5,545 bases of DNA, from the NCBI GenBank assembly GCA_025363025.1, contig JANYEO010000078.1, positions 1-5,545 on the forward strand, in the 5' to 3' direction. Under the pieces are notes generated by a model that made no database searches, had not been told where the DNA came from, and saw only the letters and a list, made by a program, of their open reading frames with translations. Source of the stretch: Opitutia bacterium (lineage in GTDB: Bacteria > Verrucomicrobiota > Verrucomicrobiia > Opitutales > JANYEO01). This document shows positions 1 through 5,545 of the stretch, piece by piece. Made by a program: the position numbers and the translations under genes. Position 1 is the stretch's first letter. The number at the start of each line of letters is the position of its first letter.

Positions 1-519
1 GTCTTACAATTAGGCGAATTATTCGGAGATATCGCAAAAACATCCATGATATACTTACAAGGAGCATACGAGCTTTTAGCAGGCGTCAATAAAGGCGCCG
101 CTGAGGACACTAATGCATGCAAAACATACGACCAGGCGGTAAGAAGGCTCGGCATCCACGCTTCAATATTCGATGTGGTGGCTGCAACCATAATAGGCGT
201 ACGCTGTACACAGCGCTCCATGCAAAGCGCGGACATCTTAATTGACCAGTGGGCCGAAGTTGACCCAGTTTGCGCTAATGCCGAGCGATCATTATTATCA
301 GAAAAATACCCTGAGTACCAAGAATATCTCATCAATAAAGCTAAATTAACAACTGCGGGGGATTCTTTATTCACTCAAGCTTGGAACTTTGTTACCTCAG
401 AAACCGAGAAATTTACTTACCTTTCAGAAGCCTCGATGACAGTCGCAATAGGCTTGGCCACTGCCACGGGCGCTATCATAACCTCGTGTTTTTCAATTAA
501 TGATAACCGCATAGGATAA
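1..519 (+). CDS. Hypothetical protein, 3' part of a gene cut by the left window edge
   Basis: The reading frame is open from the first base of the window to the TAA at 517-519 (172 visible codons), so the gene very likely starts upstream. The first ATG in frame, at 46, has no Shine-Dalgarno-like sequence before it. The residues ahead of it (VLQLGELFGDIAKTS) continue the same amphipathic helical character, so I treat that ATG as internal. I do not recognise the family. The visible part looks mostly helical, with short hydrophobic stretches (around FDVVAATIIGV and, near the C-terminus, VAIGLATATGAIITSCFSI) and five scattered cysteines. The C-terminal stretch could be a weak membrane segment or a small-residue helix; nothing else supports a membrane role. 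No catalytic motif is evident. It lies where tsf often precedes pyrH in bacteria, but it does not resemble EF-Ts. The nested repeat E1 begins 13 nt after its stop. Confidence is good that it is coding, none for function. Confidence 0.7.
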   Translation, partial: VLQLGELFGDIAKTSMIYLQGAYELLAGVNKGAAEDTNACKTYDQAVRRLGIHASIFDVVAATIIGVRCTQRSMQSADILIDQWAEVDPVCANAERSLLSEKYPEYQEYLINKAKLTTAGDSLFTQAWNFVTSETEKFTYLSEASMTVAIGLATATGAIITSCFSINDNRIG

Positions 520-532
520 AATCCTGCCCTTT

Positions 533-632
533 AGAATACCTTAGTTTTGAGGACTTGCTGGATAAAACGCGTTTCGATTGTATAGCCTTCGAAACGCGAC
601 AGCCGCCAAAGACCTCGAAGCTAAGGTATTCT
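533..632 (+). repeat. E1: nested inverted repeat / structured intergenic element, copy 1
   Basis: The outer arms are 533-552 and 613-632, a 20-position helix with no mismatch if two T.G wobbles (545.620 and 548.617) are allowed. Both wobbles are G.U only in the plus-strand transcript; on the other strand they would be A.C mismatches, which favours a plus-strand RNA. An apical stem of 10 perfect pairs (568-577 with 589-598; cgcgtttcga/tcgaaacgcg) closes an 11-nt loop. Between them a short middle helix is possible (557-561 with 603-607: G-C, C/C mismatch, T.G, G-C, G-C). It starts 13 nt after the upstream gene's stop and ends 52 nt before pyrH. The outer 3' arm is not followed by a T-run, so it is not a standard intrinsic terminator. 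It aligns with E2 at 5339-5460. It could be an ERIC-like intergenic repeat, a MITE, or an mRNA 3'-end structure. Confidence 0.85.
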
Positions 633-684
633 GCTGCATAATAGCATGGACTTTTAATGCAAGACTCCATTAGAAACCTCCCCT

Positions 685-1419
685 ATGCAGTCATCTTCTG
701 ATGGAACCCCTAAATATCGCCGTATTGTTTTAAAATTAAGCGGGGAGATGTTGCGTAGCCCCGAGAGTGGGGAATGCATTGATGGAGCTATACTGCAGGC
801 CATTTGCCACGAGATTAAGGCTATTTATGACCTGGGGATTGAAATTGGCTTAGTCGTCGGCGGGGGTAACATCTTCCGCGGGCTCAGTGGGCAGACACAT
901 AAGGGGATAGACCGCACAACGGGCGATTTTATGGGCATGATGGCCACCGTTATTAATGCCATGGCTTTTATGGACTGTTTAGAGAAAATAGGCGTACCCG
1001 TACGTGTACAATCGGCCATCCCCATGAATGATGTGGCAGAGCCCTTCATCCTCCGCCGCGCAGTCCGCCATATGGAGAAAAAACGCGTGGTTATCTTCGC
1101 CGCGGGCACCGGCAACCCCTATTTTTCAACCGATACCGCTGCCGCCCTCCGGGCCAGTGAGATTGGCGCCTGCGTTATCCTTAAAGCCACGAAAGTCGAT
1201 GGCGTCTACGATAAAGACCCAGCCAAACATGCCGATGCTAAGAAATATACAGAGCTTTTCTTCATGGAGGCCCTTCAAAAGCGCATCCAAGTGATGGACT
1301 CTACCGCGTTTTCGCTTTGCTTAGACAATCATGTGCCTATCCTCGTCTTTAACTTGAATGAGCCAGGTAGCATTAAACGGGCTGTTCTAGGTGAACAAAT
1401 CGGCACCCTCATTCATTAA
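685..1419 (+). CDS. pyrH: UMP kinase (uridylate kinase) PyrH
   Basis: Cytoplasmic enzyme that phosphorylates UMP to UDP with ATP, in the pyrimidine nucleotide pathway. Bacterial PyrH is a hexamer of the amino-acid-kinase fold and is classically controlled by UTP and GTP. The 244 residues match the usual full length of about 240. Visible motifs in order are the phosphate-binding KLSGE (17-21), [10 protein letters not shown] (57-66), [13 protein letters not shown] (80-92), the [17 protein letters not shown] segment (141-157) and [13 protein letters not shown] (167-179). The last is the signature nucleotide-binding stretch. [10 protein letters not shown] (203-212) follows near the C-terminus. 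No residue looks missing. ATG 685 is the only sensible start, because an in-frame TAA lies at 655-657 and no other start codon falls between. There is no Shine-Dalgarno match; instead the bases just before the ATG read acctcccct. frr follows after 35 nt, the common bacterial order. The 52 nt after E1 show only a loose -10-like CATAAT (637-642) without a -35. Confidence 0.97.
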   Translation: MQSSSDGTPKYRRIVLKLSGEMLRSPESGECIDGAILQAICHEIKAIYDLGIEIGLVVGGGNIFRGLSGQTHKGIDRTTGDFMGMMATVINAMAFMDCLEKIGVPVRVQSAIPMNDVAEPFILRRAVRHMEKKRVVIFAAGTGNPYFSTDTAAALRASEIGACVILKATKVDGVYDKDPAKHADAKKYTELFFMEALQKRIQVMDSTAFSLCLDNHVPILVFNLNEPGSIKRAVLGEQIGTLIH

Positions 1420-1454
1420 TTACCCCCTCAAACAAACCTTACTTTTATTACTTT

Positions 1455-2015
1455 ATGGACATCAACCAAGCAATCAAAGAAGCCCGCGCAAAAATGCAAA
1501 AATGCGTGGACCACACCAACCACGAATTTGGCACCCTGCATACCGGCAAGGCCACCCCTGGCATGGTAGAAAATGTCATGGTCGATGCGTATGGCTCTAA
1601 CATGCGCCTGCGGGATATGGCAGCTATCAACACGCCAGACCACCGCATTATCGTCATCCAACCTTGGGATAAATCAATGCTCAGCCCTATTGAAAAAGCG
1701 GTACGGGCCGCCAACCTCGGCTTTAACCCAGTCGTTAACGGGGCCGTCGTCCAATGCCCCATTCCAGAGCTCAGCAAACAACGCCGCCAGGAGCTGGTGA
1801 AAATTGCCAGCGGCATGGCCGAAGAAGGCCGTGTCAGCACACGGGCTGTGCGCCGGGACGTCTTAGAAATTGCCAAAAAAGCGCAAAAAGAAAAAGTTAT
1901 CACCGAAGATGATTTAAAGCGCTTTGAAAAAGAAGTACAGCAAGCAACCGATAAAGCGATTGCAGAGATTGAGACCCATCTTACCTCGAAGGAAAAAGAT
2001 TTGATGCAAGTCTAA
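1455..2015 (+). CDS. frr: Ribosome recycling factor (RRF)
   Basis: RRF acts with EF-G in the cytoplasm to split the post-termination ribosome into subunits after release of the peptide. The 186 residues match the family's normal length of about 185. The N-terminal helix (1-28) and the C-terminal helices (about 105-186) form domain I, the three-helix bundle. The central part (about 30-104) is domain II. Family landmarks are HTGKATPGMVENV (29-41), IIVIQPWDKSMLSPIEKAV (65-83), ANLGFNPVVNG (86-96), RRQELVK (110-116), the arginine-rich EEGRVSTRAVRRD (123-135) that contacts 23S rRNA in known RRFs, and ITEDDLKRFEKEVQ (149-162). Start ATG 1455 places the first helix correctly. The 35-nt gap after pyrH has no clear Shine-Dalgarno (it reads taccccctc further up), so translation may be coupled or leader-independent; this is inference. 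It converges on the next gene with 13 nt between stops and no room for a separate terminator. Confidence 0.97.
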   Translation: MDINQAIKEARAKMQKCVDHTNHEFGTLHTGKATPGMVENVMVDAYGSNMRLRDMAAINTPDHRIIVIQPWDKSMLSPIEKAVRAANLGFNPVVNGAVVQCPIPELSKQRRQELVKIASGMAEEGRVSTRAVRRDVLEIAKKAQKEKVITEDDLKRFEKEVQQATDKAIAEIETHLTSKEKDLMQV

Positions 2016-2028
2016 GAGAAAGGGTTAC

Positions 2029-2958
2029 TCAACTCTGCGACTTGAAAGCTCCTGAAGCCACTATGTACCTTGCTAAGTGCTCTGCCACTAGAGAACGACC
2101 GTAATCATCTAAATGAATACGATTGCCATCATTAAAATGATAACTTTCTGGAATAGCATCTTGAAGATCGATAATAGGTATACCCAAACGCTTACACGCT
2201 TCTTTAAAAACAGCGGCTCGCTCATCAAGGGCCTGTACATACGTTGATCCTAAAACATTTTCGAGCATCACCTTATCCACTGGATTAATAAAACATATGA
2301 GCTGATCAGCCACCGTACGTACCATGGCCTGAAGCGCGCTTAACTCATTTTCTACATCACTTAATTCTAGTCTGTAAGTATCCATGGAATCCCAAGCAAG
2401 TTTGAGATCAAGTCCTTGCACAGCTTTCATTTGAGCCAATAACTTACTCCTTTCACTGGAAGCTTCAGGACCCTTTTCACTTAATTCTTTATACAGCCCA
2501 TAACGCATAACATCTAAAAAAGATGGGCTTTTTTTTTCGAAAAGCTGCATACGTACCTTCCACAAATTAAACAGCGAATTGACTGTTGTTTGCTGAAAAG
2601 CAGGGTCTAACTGTTGGACTACAATCTGCCGCTTTCTCGATGATTGAGAATGAATTAAAGATAATACAGGAATAGCTGTTTGCAACCTAAGCCCATGCAG
2701 CGAAGCATTCTGAACTTCTACGCCTAAGATATCTTCAAGAAATTGCGCAATCGTCCGACGATCTGTATCTCCTTTAGCAATCGAATCGATAACAGAATCA
2801 CCCATTAAGATGATAGGAGCCCCCTTGTGCGACTCAGCAACAATACGCGCAGGGTATTCGTCCTCTTGAATATCGGCTTTAAGGCGGCTAAAACAAATTC
2901 CCCACCCAATCAACATAAGGAAACAGGTGAAACCGATGTAAAACCTTAAGCGAGTCAT
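2029..2958 (-). CDS. Membrane-anchored SGNH/GDSL-like hydrolase-fold protein (putative)
   Basis: This is a 309-residue protein starting at the ATG at 2958-2956. An N-terminal basic MTRLR precedes a hydrophobic segment (about 6-24, FYIGFTCFLMLIGWGICF), which suits an uncleaved signal anchor with the remainder outside the inner membrane. Residues 49-57 (PIILMGDSV, following a beta-strand pattern) resemble SGNH block I with Ser55. NASLHG (84-89) resembles block II. The C-terminal RIHLDDYGRSLVAEHLARYI (280-299) resembles block V with His282 and the trailing G...A.HL pattern seen in DltD/DUF1574-like proteins. The aspartate expected three residues before the His is Asn279, with Asp277 two residues further back. 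No clear block III GxND is seen, so catalysis is uncertain. The frame stays open to a TTG at 3063-3061, but the extra 35 residues would put a second hydrophobic stretch ahead of the anchor and have no ribosome-binding site. The gene is A+T-rich relative to its neighbours and stands alone, so it may have been acquired. The substrate is unknown. Confidence 0.72.
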   Translation of the reverse strand: MTRLRFYIGFTCFLMLIGWGICFSRLKADIQEDEYPARIVAESHKGAPIILMGDSVIDSIAKGDTDRRTIAQFLEDILGVEVQNASLHGLRLQTAIPVLSLIHSQSSRKRQIVVQQLDPAFQQTTVNSLFNLWKVRMQLFEKKSPSFLDVMRYGLYKELSEKGPEASSERSKLLAQMKAVQGLDLKLAWDSMDTYRLELSDVENELSALQAMVRTVADQLICFINPVDKVMLENVLGSTYVQALDERAAVFKEACKRLGIPIIDLQDAIPESYHFNDGNRIHLDDYGRSLVAEHLARYIVASGAFKSQS

Positions 2959-3188
2959 GAAATAAAAACAGGAGAGAAAGGGGATTCTATTATTAGAAAT
3001 AACGTCAATCAATAAAAAATTAAGCAAATACTGATTCCAGGCCCTTGTCACGCCACCCGCCAAATCGACGATAAATATTCATTAAAAGACTGTCCAAGAA
3101 ACAATCTCAGAAGAAATTTCCCGTGCGCTTAACATAAGGATTGGCGAAGGCTTCCTTATCCCTCATCAAGAGGGATCTAAAAGACACC
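2959..3188. promoter_or_regulatory. Divergent intergenic region with weak promoter-like signals both ways
   Basis: This 230-nt gap separates the start of the minus-strand SGNH-like gene from the preferred start of the helicase, so promoters for both should lie here. On the plus strand TTGTCA (3045-3050) is a good -35 match and GATAAA (3070-3075) a partial -10, but the spacer of 19 nt is long. On the minus strand AATAAT (plus 2989-2994) is a 5/6 match to a -10 box, without a convincing -35. It overlaps a 14-bp dyad TTCTA-N4-TAGAA (2985-2998) that could be an operator or chance in A+T-rich DNA. A perfect 7-bp hairpin at 3158-3176 is listed separately. No other gene is seen here. The assignments are guesses from consensus matching only. 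Confidence 0.35.
3158..3176 (+). promoter_or_regulatory. Perfect 7-bp dyad/hairpin covering the likely ribosome-binding site of the helicase gene
   Basis: atccctc (3158-3164) and gagggat (3170-3176) are exact inverted repeats around the 5-nt loop atcaa. The right arm contains aagaggga (3168-3175), the only Shine-Dalgarno-like run near the ATG at 3189, 13 nt away. In RNA the stem would hide this sequence. In DNA the same dyad could be a protein-binding site. If translation really starts at the TTG at 3141, the dyad is simply inside the coding region; that start has AAGGA directly abutting it with no spacer. Confidence 0.45.
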
Positions 3189-5339
3189 ATGGACGACCCA
3201 TTTTCATTTTCTAGCCAAAGCACACCGAGCACCCCTGTAAAAACTTACCCAGAAGGCGAAGGGGCCCCGGTTTCGTGGAAAACAGCGTTTGAGAGCGTAC
3301 CAACGATCGACTTCAAAGCACAGCTCAATGCAGAGCAATATGCAGCCGTAACGGCACCTGCGGGGCCAGCCTTGGTCTTAGCTGGGGCGGGCTCTGGCAA
3401 AACGCGGACGTTAACTTACCGCGTAGCCTACCTCTTAAGCCAAGGCGTGCAACCCTGGGAGATCCTCCTCATCACCTTTACCAATAAAGCAGCTAAAGAA
3501 ATGCTGCACCGGGTAGAAGACTTAACGGGCATCCCCCAACACCGCTTCTGGGGCGGCACCTTCCACCATATTGGCCAACGCTTTTTGCGGATGCACGGCC
3601 AAGTAGTAGGGATATCTAAAGACTTTACCATCATGGACCAAGGGGATGCCGAAGCCCTGTTAAGCGATGCCGTCCGGGAAGTAGATGGCGCCTTCTTCCG
3701 CAATAAAGATAACCCCAAGGCCAAAGTCGTAGCAGAGATTATCAGCTACGCCCGCAATACGCTAAAGCCTATTAAAACCGTTTTAGACGAAAAATACCCG
3801 TATTTTAAAAACCTTTGCCAGCTCCTCCAAGCCTTTGCAAGTGCCTATGAACAACGCAAACGCAAGCAAGGCATGGCCGATTATGACGACTTGCTAGAGC
3901 TTTGGCTAAAAGTTCTCGAAACAGACAAGGCCGTAGCAGCAGAATTCCAAGGCCGTTTTAAACATATTCTGGTTGATGAGTATCAGGATACGAACCGCCT
4001 GCAGGCCTCCCTTATTGATACCTTGGCTGCAAACCACCAAGTCATGGCCGTAGGGGACGATGCCCAGTGCATCTACACCTGGCGCGGAGCCCATTTTGAG
4101 AACATCGTCACCTTCCCCAATCGCCATCCCGGTACACAGCTTTTTAAAATTGAAACCAACTACCGCAGTAGCCCACAAATCCTGGAGCTGGCAAATGCGG
4201 TCCTTGTAAACCAAGCGCAAAATGAAGGCTACTCGAAGGAGCTCCGGGCCATTTTGCCCAATAAACAAAAGCCCTACGTCGTCCAAGCCATGGATAACCG
4301 GGCCCAGGCTCAATTTATCGTCCGCCGCATCCAAGGCCTTTTAAATGACGGCAGAAGCGCACGGGATATCGCCATTCTCTACCGCGCCCATTACCACGCG
4401 ATGGATTTGCAGATGGAGCTCTCCCGTAGCCAGATCCCCTACATTATTACCAGTGGCGTCCGCTTCTTTGAGCAATCCCATGTGAAGGACTTGATGTCGC
4501 AAATCCGCTTTGCGTGGAACCCGCAGGATACCATTGCATTTTTTAGAACGGCCTGCCTCATCCCCAAAATTGGCCCAAAAACCGCCGAACGGTTGCTCGA
4601 GCTCGCTCACAAAGAAAAGCTTAAAACACAGGGCACCCTCATCCAAAGCCTAACCGCAGAGGCTGTCGTAGTCAAAGTGCCGCTTGAGGCCAAGGATGAC
4701 TGGGTCGATATGTCCCTCACTCTTCAAAATTTAGAAGAAGCCCTACGCCCACCCCCTCCTCCTCCCATAAGCGATGGGGACTTATTTGCCCCAAAGCCAA
4801 CTAATCAAGCAGCCTTCATCCCCAAAGCCCCGCATGAGGTCATTGCCTTGGCCATTGAAGGCTGGTATGGGGACTTCCTGCGCACCCTCCACCCCAATTG
4901 GACATCCCGCCGGGACGACTTAGACAGCCTCGTAGGCTTTGCCGAGCGCTATGCAGACATGGCGGAGCTTTTGGGCCAATTAGTCCTTTTAAACTCAGAA
5001 TCAACTGACCGCTCAGCGGAAGAGCCAGGGGATGTCGTCCGCTTAACGACTATCCACCAATCCAAAGGGTTAGAGTTCCCGGTTGTCTTTATTATCGGCC
5101 TGGCCGAAGGGCTTTTCCCTATTAAACGAGCCGTTGACGAAGGCAATATCGAAGAAGAACGGCGGCTTTTTTATGTAGCGGTTACCCGAGCCATGGAAGA
5201 GCTCTACCTCTCCTACCCCATGGTAAGCCTGCAAGGAGGCCCCCCAACTCGCCTAGAAATGAGCTGCTTCCTTCAAGAACTGCCAGAAAATACTTACGAA
5301 CTGCTGCATTTGGCTCCCGTCAAAATGGGCAGGTGGTAA
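3189..5339 (+). CDS. uvrD: UvrD/PcrA-type superfamily 1A ATP-dependent DNA helicase
   Basis: A 3'-5' DNA helicase that unwinds duplexes with ATP in excision and mismatch repair, and in clearing recombinase or stalled transcription complexes in its relatives. All SF1A motifs are present in the 716 residues, the usual family length: Q-motif LNAEQ (46-50), Walker A GAGSGKT (66-72), Ia TFTNKAAKEM (96-105), Ib GTFHHIGQRFLR (123-134), DYDDLLELW (232-240), Walker B VDEYQDTN (262-269), III VGDDAQCIYTWRGA (288-301), IV ETNYRSSPQI (322-331), RFFEQSHVKDL (425-435), the 2B helix-hairpin-helix-like GPKTAERLL (462-470), V RLTTIHQSKGLEFPVVF (618-634) and VI EEERRLFYVAVTRA (655-668). Residues about 490-560 form a low-complexity stretch with six consecutive prolines (521-526), likely a flexible insertion. 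The C-terminal tail is short. I chose ATG 3189 (MDDPFS...) over the TTG at 3141, whose AAGGA has no spacing; neither has an ideal Shine-Dalgarno. It could equally be named pcrA or rep. Its stop codon overlaps the first base of E2. Confidence 0.93.
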   Translation: MDDPFSFSSQSTPSTPVKTYPEGEGAPVSWKTAFESVPTIDFKAQLNAEQYAAVTAPAGPALVLAGAGSGKTRTLTYRVAYLLSQGVQPWEILLITFTNKAAKEMLHRVEDLTGIPQHRFWGGTFHHIGQRFLRMHGQVVGISKDFTIMDQGDAEALLSDAVREVDGAFFRNKDNPKAKVVAEIISYARNTLKPIKTVLDEKYPYFKNLCQLLQAFASAYEQRKRKQGMADYDDLLELWLKVLETDKAVAAEFQGRFKHILVDEYQDTNRLQASLIDTLAANHQVMAVGDDAQCIYTWRGAHFENIVTFPNRHPGTQLFKIETNYRSSPQILELANAVLVNQAQNEGYSKELRAILPNKQKPYVVQAMDNRAQAQFIVRRIQGLLNDGRSARDIAILYRAHYHAMDLQMELSRSQIPYIITSGVRFFEQSHVKDLMSQIRFAWNPQDTIAFFRTACLIPKIGPKTAERLLELAHKEKLKTQGTLIQSLTAEAVVVKVPLEAKDDWVDMSLTLQNLEEALRPPPPPPISDGDLFAPKPTNQAAFIPKAPHEVIALAIEGWYGDFLRTLHPNWTSRRDDLDSLVGFAERYADMAELLGQLVLLNSESTDRSAEEPGDVVRLTTIHQSKGLEFPVVFIIGLAEGLFPIKRAVDEGNIEEERRLFYVAVTRAMEELYLSYPMVSLQGGPPTRLEMSCFLQELPENTYELLHLAPVKMGRW

Positions 5340-5460
5340 GACCGATTGCAGAACGCCTTTCTTTTGAGTTTTTGGTCGGTTGTCGTTCCTCGAGTGCCTT
5401 AGCACACTCGTCACTCCGTCCTACAAATTCCTAAAAATAAAGGCGTTCTGCAATCGGTCT
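5339..5460 (+). repeat. E2: nested inverted repeat / structured intergenic element, copy 2
   Basis: The outer arms 5339-5360 and 5439-5460 are a perfect 22-bp inverted repeat. Pairing continues inward to 5368/5431 with mismatches only at 5361/5438 and 5366/5433 (28 of 30 pairs). A middle helix pairs ggtcgg (5374-5379) with ccgtcc (5416-5421) except one T/T mismatch. An apical stem, cgagtg (5391-5396) with cactcg (5405-5410), closes the 8-nt loop ccttagca. The first base is the last base of the helicase TAA. The last base lies two bases before the stop of a putative convergent gene, so the element fills the whole junction. No T-run follows either outer arm in either direction, so it is not a canonical intrinsic terminator, although a helix this stable could still protect or end transcripts. 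It aligns with E1 in the same orientation, with compensatory differences. Confidence 0.9.
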
Positions 5461-5462
5461 CT

Positions 5463-5545
5463 TCATAGGTAGAGGCCATAACCGCCACTAGGTAAAGTTG
5501 TAAATTGTCTGTTTATTACACCCGGGTTTTGCTGTGCCCCAAGAT
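5463..5545 (-). CDS. Putative 3' end of a convergent gene running in from the right edge
   Basis: On the minus strand one frame is open from the window edge for 26 codons to a TGA at 5465-5463. It reads LGAQQNPGVINRQFTTLPS followed by GGYGLYL. The composition is protein-like and the stop falls two bases from the outer edge of E2, as expected if E2 sits between two converging genes. The stretch is too short to prove coding and I cannot name a family. Of the other two minus-strand frames, one stops after nine codons at 5518-5516; on the plus strand one frame is also open from about 5479 to the edge but has no ATG. More sequence to the right would settle it. Confidence 0.4.
   Translation of the reverse strand, partial: LGAQQNPGVINRQFTTLPSGGYGLYL

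Noticed and set aside
533..632. E1 (and E2) as intrinsic terminators
   Set aside because: No T-run follows the outer stem in either orientation, and the large internal loops and length of 100-122 nt are unlike compact rho-independent terminators.
825..1115. 96-codon minus-strand frame opposite pyrH
   Set aside because: Antisense to conserved UMP kinase motifs, no recognisable features; a by-product of codon usage in pyrH.
1448..1903. 151-codon open frame on the minus strand opposite frr
   Set aside because: It lies wholly antisense to a clear, full-length RRF. Its arginine/serine-rich composition is typical of a shadow frame.
2885..2943. Lipobox in the SGNH-like protein (Cys22 after the hydrophobic segment)
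   Set aside because: The residues before the cysteine are W-G-I, which do not fit the [LVI][ASTVI][GAS]C pattern; a plain membrane anchor fits better.
2959..3063. N-terminal extension of the SGNH-like gene to a TTG start
   Set aside because: No ribosome-binding site before the TTG. The added residues disrupt the expected basic-then-hydrophobic anchor that begins cleanly at the ATG at 2958.
3141..3188. N-terminal extension of the helicase to a TTG start
   Set aside because: The AAGGA abuts the TTG with no spacing, and the downstream ATG gives a more natural protein. This is not excluded, only less likely.
3906..4334. 142-codon minus-strand frame opposite the helicase, with protein-like composition
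   Set aside because: It overlaps the conserved helicase motifs II to IV. Its composition mirrors the reverse complement of those codons, and no ribosome-binding site was seen.
5339..5460. E2 as an integron attC site
   Set aside because: The RYYYAAC/GTTRRRY core sites are absent, no integrase is present, and the neighbours are housekeeping genes, not cassettes.
533..5460. E1/E2 as ends of a composite transposon carrying pyrH to the helicase
   Set aside because: They are in the same orientation, diverged, and flanked by no visible target-site duplication. The DNA between holds essential housekeeping genes and no transposase.

Overview
The window reads as bacterial chromosome, probably from a member of Verrucomicrobiota, class Opitutae. 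That placement rests on remembered resemblance of the PyrH, RRF and UvrD-type proteins to that group. It is an inference, not a search result. No phage, transposase, CRISPR, rRNA or tRNA gene is visible.

Layout. Positions 1-519 (+) hold the 3' part of an unrecognised gene that runs in from the left edge. It is followed by a 100-nt nested inverted repeat (533-632, here E1). Next come pyrH (685-1419, UMP kinase) and frr (1455-2015, ribosome recycling factor), a classic housekeeping pair in the same direction 35 nt apart. frr converges, with a 13-nt gap, on a membrane-anchored SGNH/GDSL-like protein (2029-2958, -). That gene is visibly richer in A+T: lines 2461-2520 have 21 G+C of 60, against 36 of 60 in 4081-4140 of the helicase. 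A 230-nt divergent intergenic region (2959-3188) separates it from a complete UvrD/PcrA-type superfamily 1A helicase (3189-5339, +). The helicase stop codon touches a second nested inverted repeat (5339-5460, E2). Two bases beyond E2 is the stop of what looks like a convergent minus-strand gene entering from the right edge (5463-5545).

How the genes work together. PyrH (pyrimidine nucleotide supply) and RRF (ribosome recycling) are probably co-transcribed growth genes. The helicase is a stand-alone DNA repair/replication gene. The SGNH protein looks like an independent envelope gene. No pathway links all of them.

The main discovery candidate is E1 plus E2. Both are long palindromes directly 3' of genes. 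They align along most of their length: 15/19 identity in the left arm and shared motifs inside. Their differences are largely compensatory, so base pairing is kept while sequence changes. This points to a family of structured intergenic repeats of about 100-120 nt under pairing constraint. A second, smaller point is a perfect 7-bp hairpin (3158-3176) that buries the only Shine-Dalgarno-like sequence ahead of the preferred helicase start.
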